From Bacteroidales bacterium (GTDB lineage Bacteria; Bacteroidota; Bacteroidia; Bacteroidales; UBA932): 48,161 nucleotides of DNA. The notes beneath the pieces are model-generated. The model did no database searches. It saw only the letters and a program-made list of their open reading frames with translations, and had not been told where the DNA came from. A program made the position numbers and the translations under genes. Position 1 is the first letter of the stretch; each line of letters starts with the position of its first letter. The stretch is taken from positions 1 to 48,161 of the forward strand of contig JAFYEM010000003.1 of NCBI GenBank assembly GCA_017544265.1, given 5' to 3'. Below, piece by piece: positions 8,412 to 16,071 of this stretch.

Positions 8412-9149
8412 CTACTGCAACAGCTCCGGGTGCCACCAGTTGGCCTCGGCGTAAGAATTGAGGGCTACTGCTACGAACAGCAGCACGATCAGGGAACTTA
8501 CCACTATGCTGATGACCTTCAGGCGGGGCAACCATTTCTTGTTGTTCCAGCCGATGGTCTGGAACATGGACCAGAAACCATGGTTGATATGCAGCCAGAG
8601 GGCGATGAACCATATTATATAGAGCACTACCACCCACCAGTGGCGGAAGGTTTCAAGCAGCAGCAGGTATGGATTGTTTTCGGCTTCGGCACCTATGAAT
8701 TCCTGAAGCTGCATCTTCGCCCAGAAATGATTGAGGTGGAAGCAAAGAAGGCCGAGGATGATGATGCCCAGGACAACCATGTTCCTTGCAGCCCAGGAGT
8801 CTGCAGCGGCCTTCGAGTGGACTGCATAGCGGACATTTCCGCGGGCCTTGAGGTTCCCTACGGTCAGATAGATGCCGTAGGCGATATGGATGACAAAGCC
8901 AAGGGCGAGAATCGGGACCATTATGGTGATAACCGGGGTGGACATGAAGTCGCAGCCGAGCTTGAACAGGCCGTCGCCTTTGCTGAAGAGTTCAGCATCC
9001 GCGGCGGCAATCCCGAATTTTCCGGTAATAGTGTCTATGACCGAGAAGAAGTTAATCGTACCGTGCAGCAGCAGGAAAATTATAAGGAAAGCACCGGTGA
9101 TGCTCTGGATGAATTTCTTGCCTATGGACGATGTCAGAAAATTTGCCAT
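8412..9149 (-). CDS. sdhC: Succinate dehydrogenase/fumarate reductase cytochrome b subunit
   Basis: Membrane anchor with two b-type hemes for the fumarate reductase/succinate dehydrogenase complex, the menaquinone-linked end of anaerobic respiration in Bacteroidota. The 245 residues hold five hydrophobic helices with histidines in the expected places (LLLHGTINF near 28, FVIHIAYG near 86, CFHLNHFW near 138, FRHWWVVV near 166, WLHINHGFW near 184). In most relatives sdhA and sdhB follow directly. Here a terminator and trpB follow, so the catalytic subunits must be encoded elsewhere. It has its own good promoter. Confidence 0.9.
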   Translation of the reverse strand: MANFLTSSIGKKFIQSITGAFLIIFLLLHGTINFFSVIDTITGKFGIAAADAELFSKGDGLFKLGCDFMSTPVITIMVPILALGFVIHIAYGIYLTVGNLKARGNVRYAVHSKAAADSWAARNMVVLGIIILGLLCFHLNHFWAKMQLQEFIGAEAENNPYLLLLETFRHWWVVVLYIIWFIALWLHINHGFWSMFQTIGWNNKKWLPRLKVISIVVSSLIVLLFVAVALNSYAEANWWHPELLQ

Positions 9150-9179
9150 ATATTTGTTTGTCTGTCACTGTTCAGAATG

Positions 9180-9208
9180 CAAATATACAAAATTCTTTGA
9201 AATATCAA
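9180..9208 (-). promoter_or_regulatory. Promoter of sdhC
   Basis: On the minus strand TTG (9206-9208), an 18-base spacer and TATATTTG (9180-9187) match the Bacteroidota consensus. It lies 30 bases upstream of the sdhC ATG. Confidence 0.7.
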
Positions 9209-9234
9209 CATTGTCTGCATCACTTTCTCCGCAG

Positions 9235-9249
9235 CCGCCCGGCGGGCGG
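9235..9249. repeat. GC palindrome after feoAB
   Basis: CCGCCC-GGC-GGGCGG forms a compact 6-bp GC hairpin 24 bases past the feoAB stop codon. It has no T-run on the minus strand, so it is not a clear intrinsic terminator. Confidence 0.4.
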
Positions 9250-9272
9250 TCGAATAATGCAATACGGCCTTT

Positions 9273-11687
9273 TCAGAGCAGCAGGAGGCCTATCCGGTAG
9301 GTGACAAAGGCGAACAGGTACGCGACCAGCATGGTATATACGGCGCACAGTATGACCCAGCGCCATTTTCCGGTTTCATTCTTTATTGCGACAAAGGTCG
9401 CGATGCAGGGGAAGTACAGGAGTACGAAGACCATGTAGGCGAGTGCCGCTGCGCGGGGTACGTTGCGTTTGAGCGCAGCCTGCAGGGCGGTGTTGTCCCC
9501 GTCACCCTTATCGGCCTCGTTCTCATCCGGAGCAGACATAGATGCATCCGCGTCGGATGCGTACATCACGCCGAGGGTGGAGACCACGAGCTCTTTCGCG
9601 CCGACCCCGGCGAGCAGTCCCACGTCCATCTTCCAGTTGAATCCGAGCGGCTCGAGTGCGGGTTCAACGGACTTCCCGAGGGTGCCAATCAGCGAATGCT
9701 CCTCGTGGTACTGTGCGCTCATCCCCTCATGTCTCGGGAAGTACCCCAGGAACCAGAGCACGATTGAGAAAAGCAGTATGGTGGTGGCCATTTTCTCCAG
9801 GTACTGGCGGCCTTTCTCCCAGGTATGGCGCCAAATAGCCTTCCCGGTCGGAACCCGGTAGGGAGGCAGTTCCATAACGAAGGGAAGGTCGTCGTCCTTT
9901 ACGAATTTCGAGAGCACAACGGCGCTCAGAAGAGCCAGCACTATTCCCAGAAGATATATTCCCAGCATAGCCAGAGCAGCATTTTCAGGGAAGAACGCCC
10001 CGGCGAAGAGTACGAAAATCGGCAGCCTTCCGGCGCAGGACATGAAGGGAATGATGGCAATCGTGATAAGGCGGCTCTTGCGGCTCTCTATGGAGCGGGT
10101 AGCCATAATCGCCGGGACATTGCAGCCGAAGCCCATGACCATGGGAATGAACGACTTTCCGTGAAGGCCGATGCGGTGCATCAGCTTGTCCACGATAAAA
10201 GCCGCCCTGGACATATATCCGCTGTCTTCCATCAGCGAGATGAAGAAGTAGAGTATCAGAATGTTGGGCAGGAACACCAGCACGCTTCCGACGCCCGCTA
10301 TCACACCATCTATGACAAGGTCCTTGAACCAGCCTTCCTTCATGAACATCCCCGTGGACTCGCCGAATTTGGCGACCGCAAGGTCTATCCAGTCCATGGG
10401 GTACTGCCCCAGCTTGAAAGTGGCCAGGAAAATCAGGTACAGCAGAATGACAAATATGGGAAAAGCCAGGAACCGGTTGGTCACTATCGAGTCTATCCGG
10501 TCTGTCAGCGAGCGTTTCGGGTGCGATTCGATATAGGCCTCGTAGGTCTCTGCGAGCGCGCCCTGGATGAAAGCGTATTTGGCATCGACAATCGCAGATT
10601 CGGCATTTGTTCCGAGCAGCTGGCGGATTCGCGCATTTTCCTCGTCGCGGGCGGCGGCGATTGCGGCACTCTCAGGGTGGGCGTCTATGATTTTTTCCAC
10701 CTCCCGGTCGCCCTCCAGATACTTTATCGCAAGGTAGCGCAGCGAGTATCGCGCCCTAAGGTCGCGGTCTTCCAGCAGCGTGCTGCGCAGCCGGTCTATG
10801 CTGCGTTCGAGTTCCGGTCCGTGGTTGATGTGGATGTGCCGCGCCACGGCGGGACCTGCGTTTTCATAGACATCGATAACCTTGTCGAAGAGGGCGGAAA
10901 CGCCTTCGCCGTCGCGGCTCACGGTCGGGCAAACCGGGCAGCCAAGCAGCCGTCCAAGCTGTTCCGTGTCTATCTTGTCGCCTTTGGAACGCAACTCGTC
11001 GAACATGTTCAGCGCGATGACCATCCTCAGATTCATGTCTATCAGCTGCGTGGTCAGATAGAGATTGCGCTCCAGGTTGGAGGCGTCCACTACGTTCAGC
11101 ACCACGTCCGGCAGAGTTTCGGTCAGATTCTTCCTCACATAGAGTTCCTCGGGGCTGTAGGCCGAGAGAGAATAGGTCCCGGGGAGGTCCACAAGTGTGA
11201 TTTTATAGCCCTTGTGTTCGAAATGGCCTTCTTTCGCGTCCACGGTGACTCCGCTGTAGTTTCCGACATGCTCCCTCGCGCCGGAGGCGATGTTGAACAG
11301 GGAAGTCTTGCCGCAGTTGGGGTTTCCGACTAGTGCGACGCGGATGTCGCGGCCCCGCTCCTGAGCCAGATGCTCCAGCGCCCGGCTCAGTCTTACGGCT
11401 TCCTCCAGGTCCTGGGGAAGGCCACGCAGATGCTCGTCCGAGTGAAGAGCCTCGATGGCCTCCTCCTCGCTGGCTACTTCGATCATCGACGCCTCCTCCC
11501 TGCGGAGGGACAGCTTGTAGCCCAGGATTTCATACTCGATAGGGTCCCTAAGAGGGGCGTTGAGCACCACCCTGACCTCTTTTCCGCGGATGAATCCCAT
11601 CTCCACCAGCCGTTTGCGGAAGCCTCCGTGGCCGTGGACACGCACGATTACACCCTTTTCGCCTGTGTGTAGTTCTGAAAGTTTCAT
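9273..11687 (-). CDS. feoB: Fused FeoA-FeoB ferrous iron transporter
   Basis: Inner-membrane Fe(II) importer energised by its cytoplasmic G domain. The 804-residue protein starts with a FeoA SH3-like domain (about 1-75, MKLSELHTGEKGVIVRV...GFIRGKEVRV). Then comes the G domain (G1 GNPNCGKTS near 122, G3 DLPGTYSL, G4 NMFD, SRDGEGVSAL) and the membrane domain with GFGCNVPAI and MSCAGRLPIFV gate motifs. The ATG at 11687 was preferred over an in-frame ATG 30 codons upstream because it lies 10 bases after a TAACTTTG promoter box and begins the FeoA fold. FeoA-FeoB fusion is usual in Bacteroidota. Confidence 0.95.
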   Translation of the reverse strand: MKLSELHTGEKGVIVRVHGHGGFRKRLVEMGFIRGKEVRVVLNAPLRDPIEYEILGYKLSLRREEASMIEVASEEEAIEALHSDEHLRGLPQDLEEAVRLSRALEHLAQERGRDIRVALVGNPNCGKTSLFNIASGAREHVGNYSGVTVDAKEGHFEHKGYKITLVDLPGTYSLSAYSPEELYVRKNLTETLPDVVLNVVDASNLERNLYLTTQLIDMNLRMVIALNMFDELRSKGDKIDTEQLGRLLGCPVCPTVSRDGEGVSALFDKVIDVYENAGPAVARHIHINHGPELERSIDRLRSTLLEDRDLRARYSLRYLAIKYLEGDREVEKIIDAHPESAAIAAARDEENARIRQLLGTNAESAIVDAKYAFIQGALAETYEAYIESHPKRSLTDRIDSIVTNRFLAFPIFVILLYLIFLATFKLGQYPMDWIDLAVAKFGESTGMFMKEGWFKDLVIDGVIAGVGSVLVFLPNILILYFFISLMEDSGYMSRAAFIVDKLMHRIGLHGKSFIPMVMGFGCNVPAIMATRSIESRKSRLITIAIIPFMSCAGRLPIFVLFAGAFFPENAALAMLGIYLLGIVLALLSAVVLSKFVKDDDLPFVMELPPYRVPTGKAIWRHTWEKGRQYLEKMATTILLFSIVLWFLGYFPRHEGMSAQYHEEHSLIGTLGKSVEPALEPLGFNWKMDVGLLAGVGAKELVVSTLGVMYASDADASMSAPDENEADKGDGDNTALQAALKRNVPRAAALAYMVFVLLYFPCIATFVAIKNETGKWRWVILCAVYTMLVAYLFAFVTYRIGLLLL

Positions 11688-11696
11688 TTCCGGATG

Positions 11697-11764
11697 CAAA
11701 GTTACACTATCTGGAATTTTCAGCCAATACCTATTTATGGCTATTGATAAAAATACTATCTTTG
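11697..11764. promoter_or_regulatory. Divergent promoters of feoAB and the LuxR-type gene
   Basis: Minus strand: TTG (11725-11727), 20 bases, TAACTTTG (11697-11704) for feoAB. Plus strand: TATCTTTG (11757-11764), five bases before the ATG of the regulator, with no clear TTG at the right distance. The short distance implies an almost leaderless regulator mRNA. No obvious Fur-type palindrome was seen. Confidence 0.65.
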
Positions 11765-11769
11765 CATTT

Positions 11770-12132
11770 ATGGACAAGAAAGTATTGATTTACACTCTTT
11801 CAATCCTTGTGGCGGTCCTTTCTGCGATGACGATAATGCTGTTGAGGAAAGTCAGGGTAAAAAACCGGGAAATACGCTTTCTGGAGGAATCGCTGGTGGA
11901 TGAAGGCTTCTTCATGGATGACTTCTGCGTCGGTGACGCTATTCTTACGAAGCGTGAAATGGAAGTTGTCCGCCTGTCCTGCGAAGGGCTTGTGTCCAAG
12001 GAAATCGCAGAAGAACTGGGCATCTCCAGCCGGACGGTGGATACGCATAAAATCAATATTTTCCGCAAGCTTGGAATCAACAATACTGTGGAGATGGTGA
12101 GATGGGCTCAAAAGAAGGGAATATTGCATTAG
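11770..12132 (+). CDS. Small membrane-anchored LuxR-family regulator
   Basis: 120 residues. Residues 5-25 (VLIYTLSILVAVLSAMTIML) form one transmembrane helix followed by a basic, charged linker. Residues about 58-118 are a GerE/LuxR DNA-binding domain (LTKREMEVVRLSCEGLVSKEIAEELGISSRTVDTHKINIFRKLGI). No sensor or receiver domain is present. The start was placed at the ATG five bases after a good -7 box. A DNA-binding domain held at the inner membrane suggests a membrane-linked regulator, but target and signal are unknown. The ribosomal protein operon follows with its own promoter. Confidence 0.85.
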   Translation: MDKKVLIYTLSILVAVLSAMTIMLLRKVRVKNREIRFLEESLVDEGFFMDDFCVGDAILTKREMEVVRLSCEGLVSKEIAEELGISSRTVDTHKINIFRKLGINNTVEMVRWAQKKGILH

Positions 12133-12139
12133 AATAGAT

Positions 12140-12170
12140 TTGGATTAATGACGAAAAATTGTTACCTTTG
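12140..12170 (+). promoter_or_regulatory. Promoter of the rplM operon
   Basis: TTG (12140-12142), 20 bases and TACCTTTG (12163-12170) match the Bacteroidota consensus closely and lie about 60 bases before the rplM start. Confidence 0.8.
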
Positions 12171-12197
12171 CGGTCCCCAAAAAGTGAAGGGGATCGC
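12170..12197 (+). promoter_or_regulatory. Candidate uL13 leader hairpin
   Basis: Right at the predicted transcript start, GCGGTCCCC (12170-12178) pairs with GGGGATCGC (12189-12197), nine base pairs with one G-U and a ten-base loop. A uL13 leader RNA has been described in Bacteroidia, and position and size fit a binding site for feedback control by uL13. I could not compare it with the published model. Confidence 0.5.
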
Positions 12198-12230
12198 AAT
12201 TTTTATGTTAAACCATTAAAGATCAACACA

Positions 12231-12686
12231 GTGGACACACTTAGCTACAAGACAGTCTCCCTGAATGCGGCGACTGTGAAGAAAGAGTGGTTGGTCATTG
12301 ATGCGACTGATCTCATCCTCGGACGCCTTGCATCCCGCGTCGCGCTTATCCTCCGCGGTAAGAACAAACCGGGATTCACTCCGCACGTGGACTGTGGTGA
12401 CAATGTCATCATCGTCAATGCTGAAAAGGTACGCCTTCTCGGCAAGAAGATGACTGACAGGGTCTATACCCGCTACACCGGCTATCCCGGCGGACAGCGT
12501 TTCACCACCCCCAAAGAGATTCTCGCAAAAAGGCCTGCCGAACTCGTGAGGAGAGCTATCAAAGGTATGCTCCCCAAGACCCGCCTCGGTGACAAGATCT
12601 ACACCCACAACCTGTTTGTGTATGCAGGTCCCGAGCACCCTCATCAGGCGCAGAATCCCAAACCTATTAAGTTTAACGAAATCTAA
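12231..12686 (+). CDS. rplM: Large subunit ribosomal protein uL13
   Basis: Binds 23S rRNA early in 50S assembly. 151 residues from the GTG at 12231, which gives VDTLSYKTVSLNAATVKKEW, the usual Bacteroidota N-terminus. An ATG 24 codons upstream lies before the leader hairpin and would add a non-homologous extension. Family motifs GRLASRVALILRGK, TPHVDCGD and YTGYPGG are present. It is followed by rpsI after 9 bases. Confidence 0.96.
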   Translation: MDTLSYKTVSLNAATVKKEWLVIDATDLILGRLASRVALILRGKNKPGFTPHVDCGDNVIIVNAEKVRLLGKKMTDRVYTRYTGYPGGQRFTTPKEILAKRPAELVRRAIKGMLPKTRLGDKIYTHNLFVYAGPEHPHQAQNPKPIKFNEI

Positions 12687-12695
12687 ACAGAGCCA

Positions 12696-13085
12696 ATGGA
12701 ACAGAAACACGCCCTTGGAAGACGTAAATCAGCTGTCGCCCGTGTTTATGCTGTGCCCGGAACCGGAGCTGTCGTGATCAATGGCCGCGAGCTCAAGGAG
12801 TACTTCTCCGACGCTTCCCTCCAGTACATCGTGAACCAGCCCTTCGAGGTCACCGGCACCGCTGGTCAGTTTGACATCAAGGTTACCCTCGCAGGAGGTG
12901 GCACCAAAGGTCAGGCTGAGGCCGTAAGACTCGGGATTGCCCGCGTTCTGTGCGAAATCGACGCAGAGTCTTACCGTTCAGCCCTCAAGGCTGCCGGATT
13001 CCTCACCCGCGATGCCCGCGAGGTCGAGCGCAAGAAACCTGGTCAGCCCGGTGCACGTCGCCGCTTCCAGTTCAGCAAACGTTAG
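12696..13085 (+). CDS. rpsI: Small subunit ribosomal protein uS9
   Basis: The 129-residue protein has GRRKSAVARVY near the start and the basic C-terminus ARRRFQFSKR that reaches the ribosomal P site. GGGTKGQAEAVRLGIARVL is the family core. It is co-transcribed with rplM. Confidence 0.97.
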   Translation: MEQKHALGRRKSAVARVYAVPGTGAVVINGRELKEYFSDASLQYIVNQPFEVTGTAGQFDIKVTLAGGGTKGQAEAVRLGIARVLCEIDAESYRSALKAAGFLTRDAREVERKKPGQPGARRRFQFSKR

Positions 13086-13255
13086 AAGCTGCACTTTACG
13101 TCAAGTCGCTTCCTGGTTCGTAAATCCGGAGGACCTTGGAGGAGATGTGAATCTCTTAAGCTTCCTTCCTGATTGCCGGGCGGCGGAAAATCCCGGAGAC
13201 CGAGTACGCTACTCCGAGATTGATGAAAAACCAAAACAAGTTAGAATTAAACAAA
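13086..13255 (+). promoter_or_regulatory. Structured spacer before rpsB, candidate uS2 leader
   Basis: The 170-base gap between rpsI and rpsB has no plausible gene. It contains small hairpins such as GAGAT-GTGA-ATCTC (about 13145-13158) and CCGGG...CCCGG (about 13177-13197), and a GC-rich block ending GTACGCTACTCC. No promoter box was seen, so it is probably transcribed as part of the operon. A translational control site for uS2 or Ts is an inference from position. Confidence 0.4.
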
Positions 13256-14134
13256 ATGTCACGTACAAATTTCCAAGAATTGCTTGACGCAGGCGCTCAC
13301 TTCGGACATCTCGCCCGCAAGTGGAATCCCCGTATGGCCCCCTACATCTTCGACCAGAAGAACGGGATCCATATCATCGACCTGCACAAGACAGTAGTCA
13401 AGATTGACGAGGCTGCAGAGATCCTCAAGGAAATGGCCCGCAGCGGCCGCAAGGTTCTCTTCGTAGCCACCAAGAAACAGGCTAAAGAGGTAGTAGCTGA
13501 AAAAGCTCTGTCTGTCAATATGCCTTCAGTGACGGAACGCTGGCCCGGTGGAATGCTCACAAACTTCCCCACCATCCGCAAAGCCGTCAAGAAGATGAAC
13601 ACCATCGACAAGATGAAAGAAGATGGTACCTTCGACAAGCTCGCCAAGAGGGAGCGCCTCCAGATTACCCGCCAGAGGGCCAAACTCGAGAAGAACCTCG
13701 GCTCCATCCGTGATATGAGCCGCCTTCCTTCAGCCCTTTTCGTCGTGGACGTCCAGAAAGAGGCCAACGCCGTCAAGGAAGCGAATCGTCTGAACATACC
13801 GGTTATCGCTATGGTTGACACTTGTTGCGATCCCACTCCTATTGATTATGTGATTCCGGCTAACGACGATGCAACGAAGTCCATCGAACTGATTATGGAT
13901 GTCCTCTGCAAAGCCATCGAAGAAGGTCTCCAGGAGCGCAAGCTCGAAAAGGAGAAAGCCGATGTCGAGGCACCCGCAGAAGGAGAATCCGCTCCCCAGG
14001 CTCCCCAGAAGAAGCTCCGCGCCCGCCGCGCCGTCAAGGTCGAGGCCGCCGAGGAGGCTCCCGCAGAGGAAGCCGCAGCCGCTGAAGCACCTGCTGAGGC
14101 CCCCGCTGCAGCAGAAGCACCTGCAGAAGAATAA
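13256..14134 (+). CDS. rpsB: Small subunit ribosomal protein uS2
   Basis: 292 residues. The ATG at 13256 gives MSRTNFQELLDAGAHFGH, the usual start. An upstream in-frame ATG would add 12 residues. Core motifs are GAHFGHLARKWNPRM, IHIIDLHKTV and IPVIAMVDTCCDPTPIDYVIPANDDA. After the globular part (to about 235) there is a tail of about 55 residues made almost only of Ala, Pro and Glu, with a short basic patch (KKLRARRAVK). Typical uS2 ends near 235-250. Confidence 0.96.
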   Translation: MSRTNFQELLDAGAHFGHLARKWNPRMAPYIFDQKNGIHIIDLHKTVVKIDEAAEILKEMARSGRKVLFVATKKQAKEVVAEKALSVNMPSVTERWPGGMLTNFPTIRKAVKKMNTIDKMKEDGTFDKLAKRERLQITRQRAKLEKNLGSIRDMSRLPSALFVVDVQKEANAVKEANRLNIPVIAMVDTCCDPTPIDYVIPANDDATKSIELIMDVLCKAIEEGLQERKLEKEKADVEAPAEGESAPQAPQKKLRARRAVKVEAAEEAPAEEAAAAEAPAEAPAAAEAPAEE

Positions 14135-14151
14135 TTTAAAAAAGTTGAATT

Positions 14152-15144
14152 ATGGCAGTATCATTAGCTGATATCAAGAAACTCCGCGAAATGACCAGCG
14201 CGGGAATGATGGATTGCAAAAACGCCCTTACCGAGGCCGAAGGCGACTTCAAGCGCGCCATCGAAATCCTCCGCGAAAAGGGTAAATCCACCCTCTCCAA
14301 ACGTGGTGACAATGAGACCACCCAGGGTTCCGTGCTGAGCCGTATCGATGGTGGAAAGGCAGTGCTCGTGTGCCTTGGCTGCGAAACTGACTTCGTGGCC
14401 GCGACGCCCGACTTCAAAGCGCTCGCTGCTTCCATCGCCGATGCCGCAATCGCTTCTTTCCCTGCCGACAAGGAGGCCCTCAAGGCCGTGAAACTCGCCG
14501 ATGGTTATTCCATCGACGAAGACATCACCAACCAGGCTGGCAAGACCGGTGAGAAGCATGTCCTTGCATACTACGGCGCCCTCGAGGCCCCGTTCGTGAG
14601 CGAGTATGTGCACTTCAACGGCAAGCTTGGCGCCATTGTCGCTTTCAACAAGGTCGTTCCCGGCGACATCGCCCGCGGAATCGCCATGCAGGTCGCTTCC
14701 ATGAACCCTGTCGCAGTTGACGCAGCATCTGTTCCCGCTGAAGTTCTCGAGTCCGAGAGGACAATCGCCCTCCAGAAGACCCGTGACGAGCAGGTCCAGA
14801 AGGCCGTCGATGCAGCCCTCAAGAAGGCTGACATCAACCCTGCACATGTGGACAGCGAGGATCATATCGAGTCCAACACCGCCAAGGGTTGGCTCACTCC
14901 CGCCCAGGCAGACCAGGCCCGCGAGATCATCAAGACCGTTTCCGCCGAGAAGGCCGCGAGCCTCCCCGAGCAGATGGTCCAGAACATCGCCAACGGCCGT
15001 ATCGCCAAATTCCTCAAGGAGAACACCCTCGAGGAGCAGGAGTATCAGCTCTCCGACGACAAGCAGACCGTTAAGGCTGCCCTTGCCGCCGCAGACAAAG
15101 AGGCGAAGGTCCTTGCCTTCCGCCGCTTCTCCCTGAGCGACTAA
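14152..15144 (+). CDS. tsf: Elongation factor Ts
   Basis: Nucleotide exchange factor for EF-Tu. The 330 residues begin MAVSLADIKKLREMTSAGMMDCKNALTEAEGDF, with the hallmark LR..TGAGMMDCK-like segment (here TSAGMMDCK). The CETDFVA motif lies near 78. The C-terminal core and coiled coil are retained. It follows rpsB after 17 bases and ends at a strong terminator. Confidence 0.96.
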   Translation: MAVSLADIKKLREMTSAGMMDCKNALTEAEGDFKRAIEILREKGKSTLSKRGDNETTQGSVLSRIDGGKAVLVCLGCETDFVAATPDFKALAASIADAAIASFPADKEALKAVKLADGYSIDEDITNQAGKTGEKHVLAYYGALEAPFVSEYVHFNGKLGAIVAFNKVVPGDIARGIAMQVASMNPVAVDAASVPAEVLESERTIALQKTRDEQVQKAVDAALKKADINPAHVDSEDHIESNTAKGWLTPAQADQAREIIKTVSAEKAASLPEQMVQNIANGRIAKFLKENTLEEQEYQLSDDKQTVKAALAAADKEAKVLAFRRFSLSD

Positions 15145-15163
15145 GCAGAGCGGAATATCGCAG

Positions 15164-15197
15164 AAAGGCCGGTCCCACGGGATCCGGCCTTTCTTTT
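15164..15197 (+). terminator. Intrinsic terminator of the rpsB-tsf operon
   Basis: AAAGGCCGG and CCGGCCTTT form a 9-bp stem with a partly paired loop, followed by CTTTTATT. It lies 20 bases after tsf and touches the stop of the convergent esterase gene, which it may also terminate weakly. Confidence 0.85.
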
Positions 15198-16071
15198 ATT
15201 CTGCAAATGAACTTCTGTACCAGCGTATGAAGCTCTCCTGCCACTGCGAGGTGAGAGAGTCCTGCTTTTCCCCGGCGGCCCCGAAGCCGTGTCCGCCGCT
15301 CGGATACAGGGTATAGACGTGGGGTACTCCGCTTGCGGTGAGGGCGGAGTCCAGAAGCATTGAATTGTGATAGTCTACAATCGGGTCGTCCACGCAGTTG
15401 AGAAGGAACACAGGGGGACAGTCCGCCCTGACATGGCGCTCCAGGGAAAGGGAATCCCGCATAGCGGAGGACCATTGCCCCCATCTTCCGAGAAGTCCGC
15501 GGCGGGAACGTCGGTGTACGTAGCGCTCGTCCGAAAGCGTGACCACCGGATAGACCGGAACCACGAAATCAGGCTTCAGGGAATGCCTTGACGGTGCTCC
15601 CGAAAGAGCAGGGAAATCGGTTCCGTATAACTCTCCGGCACTCATTACAAGATGTCCTCCGGCGGAAAAACCCATTGCTCCGACTCGCTTTATGCCGCTT
15701 TTCCCCCTGACAAGGTCTATTGAGCGCTGCAGGTCGCTAATCATATCCGGATGGCGATTTCCCCTAAGTATATAGCGGTATGCGGTAATGAAATCAGGCA
15801 CTCCGGCCGTGCGGTACTCCAGCACGAAGGCTGCAAGCCCTTCGGAGCACAGCCAGCGGGCCACCCGGTGCCCTTCATTCTCCCTGTCCAGCCAGTAATA
15901 GCTCCCTCCCGGGCACACTATGACTGCGTCAAACGGCCCGTCGCCGGAGGGAATATAGGAGCTGAGGGTGACTCCGTATGCCGGTACAGGAGTCCCTTCC
16001 CAGATATGCTCCACATTGGCAGGTTCCGGGAAAAGCAGCGCCAGCAGAAAACGTATAATCCAGAAAATCAT
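15196..16071 (-). CDS. Alpha/beta hydrolase (esterase/lipase-like)
   Basis: 291 residues with an N-terminal hydrophobic segment (FWIIRFLLALLF) that could be a signal or anchor. The hydrolase signature is clear: oxyanion loop CPGGSYYW near 53, nucleophile in GFSAGGH near 135, acid in NCVDDPIVDYHNS near 225 and catalytic His in GGHGFG near 258. The fold resembles acetyl-xylan and BD-FAE esterases. It is the last gene of the polyene operon and its start overlaps the exporter stop (ATGA), so release or trimming of an acyl or sugar ester in that pathway is plausible. This role is inferred from context. Confidence 0.82.
   Translation of the reverse strand: MIFWIIRFLLALLFPEPANVEHIWEGTPVPAYGVTLSSYIPSGDGPFDAVIVCPGGSYYWLDRENEGHRVARWLCSEGLAAFVLEYRTAGVPDFITAYRYILRGNRHPDMISDLQRSIDLVRGKSGIKRVGAMGFSAGGHLVMSAGELYGTDFPALSGAPSRHSLKPDFVVPVYPVVTLSDERYVHRRSRRGLLGRWGQWSSAMRDSLSLERHVRADCPPVFLLNCVDDPIVDYHNSMLLDSALTASGVPHVYTLYPSGGHGFGAAGEKQDSLTSQWQESFIRWYRSSFAE

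Noticed and set aside
9825-11333. Long open frame of 502 codons opposite feoB
   Set aside because: High GC and codon bias of feoB keep the opposite frame open. The translation has no family motifs, and feoB itself is clear.
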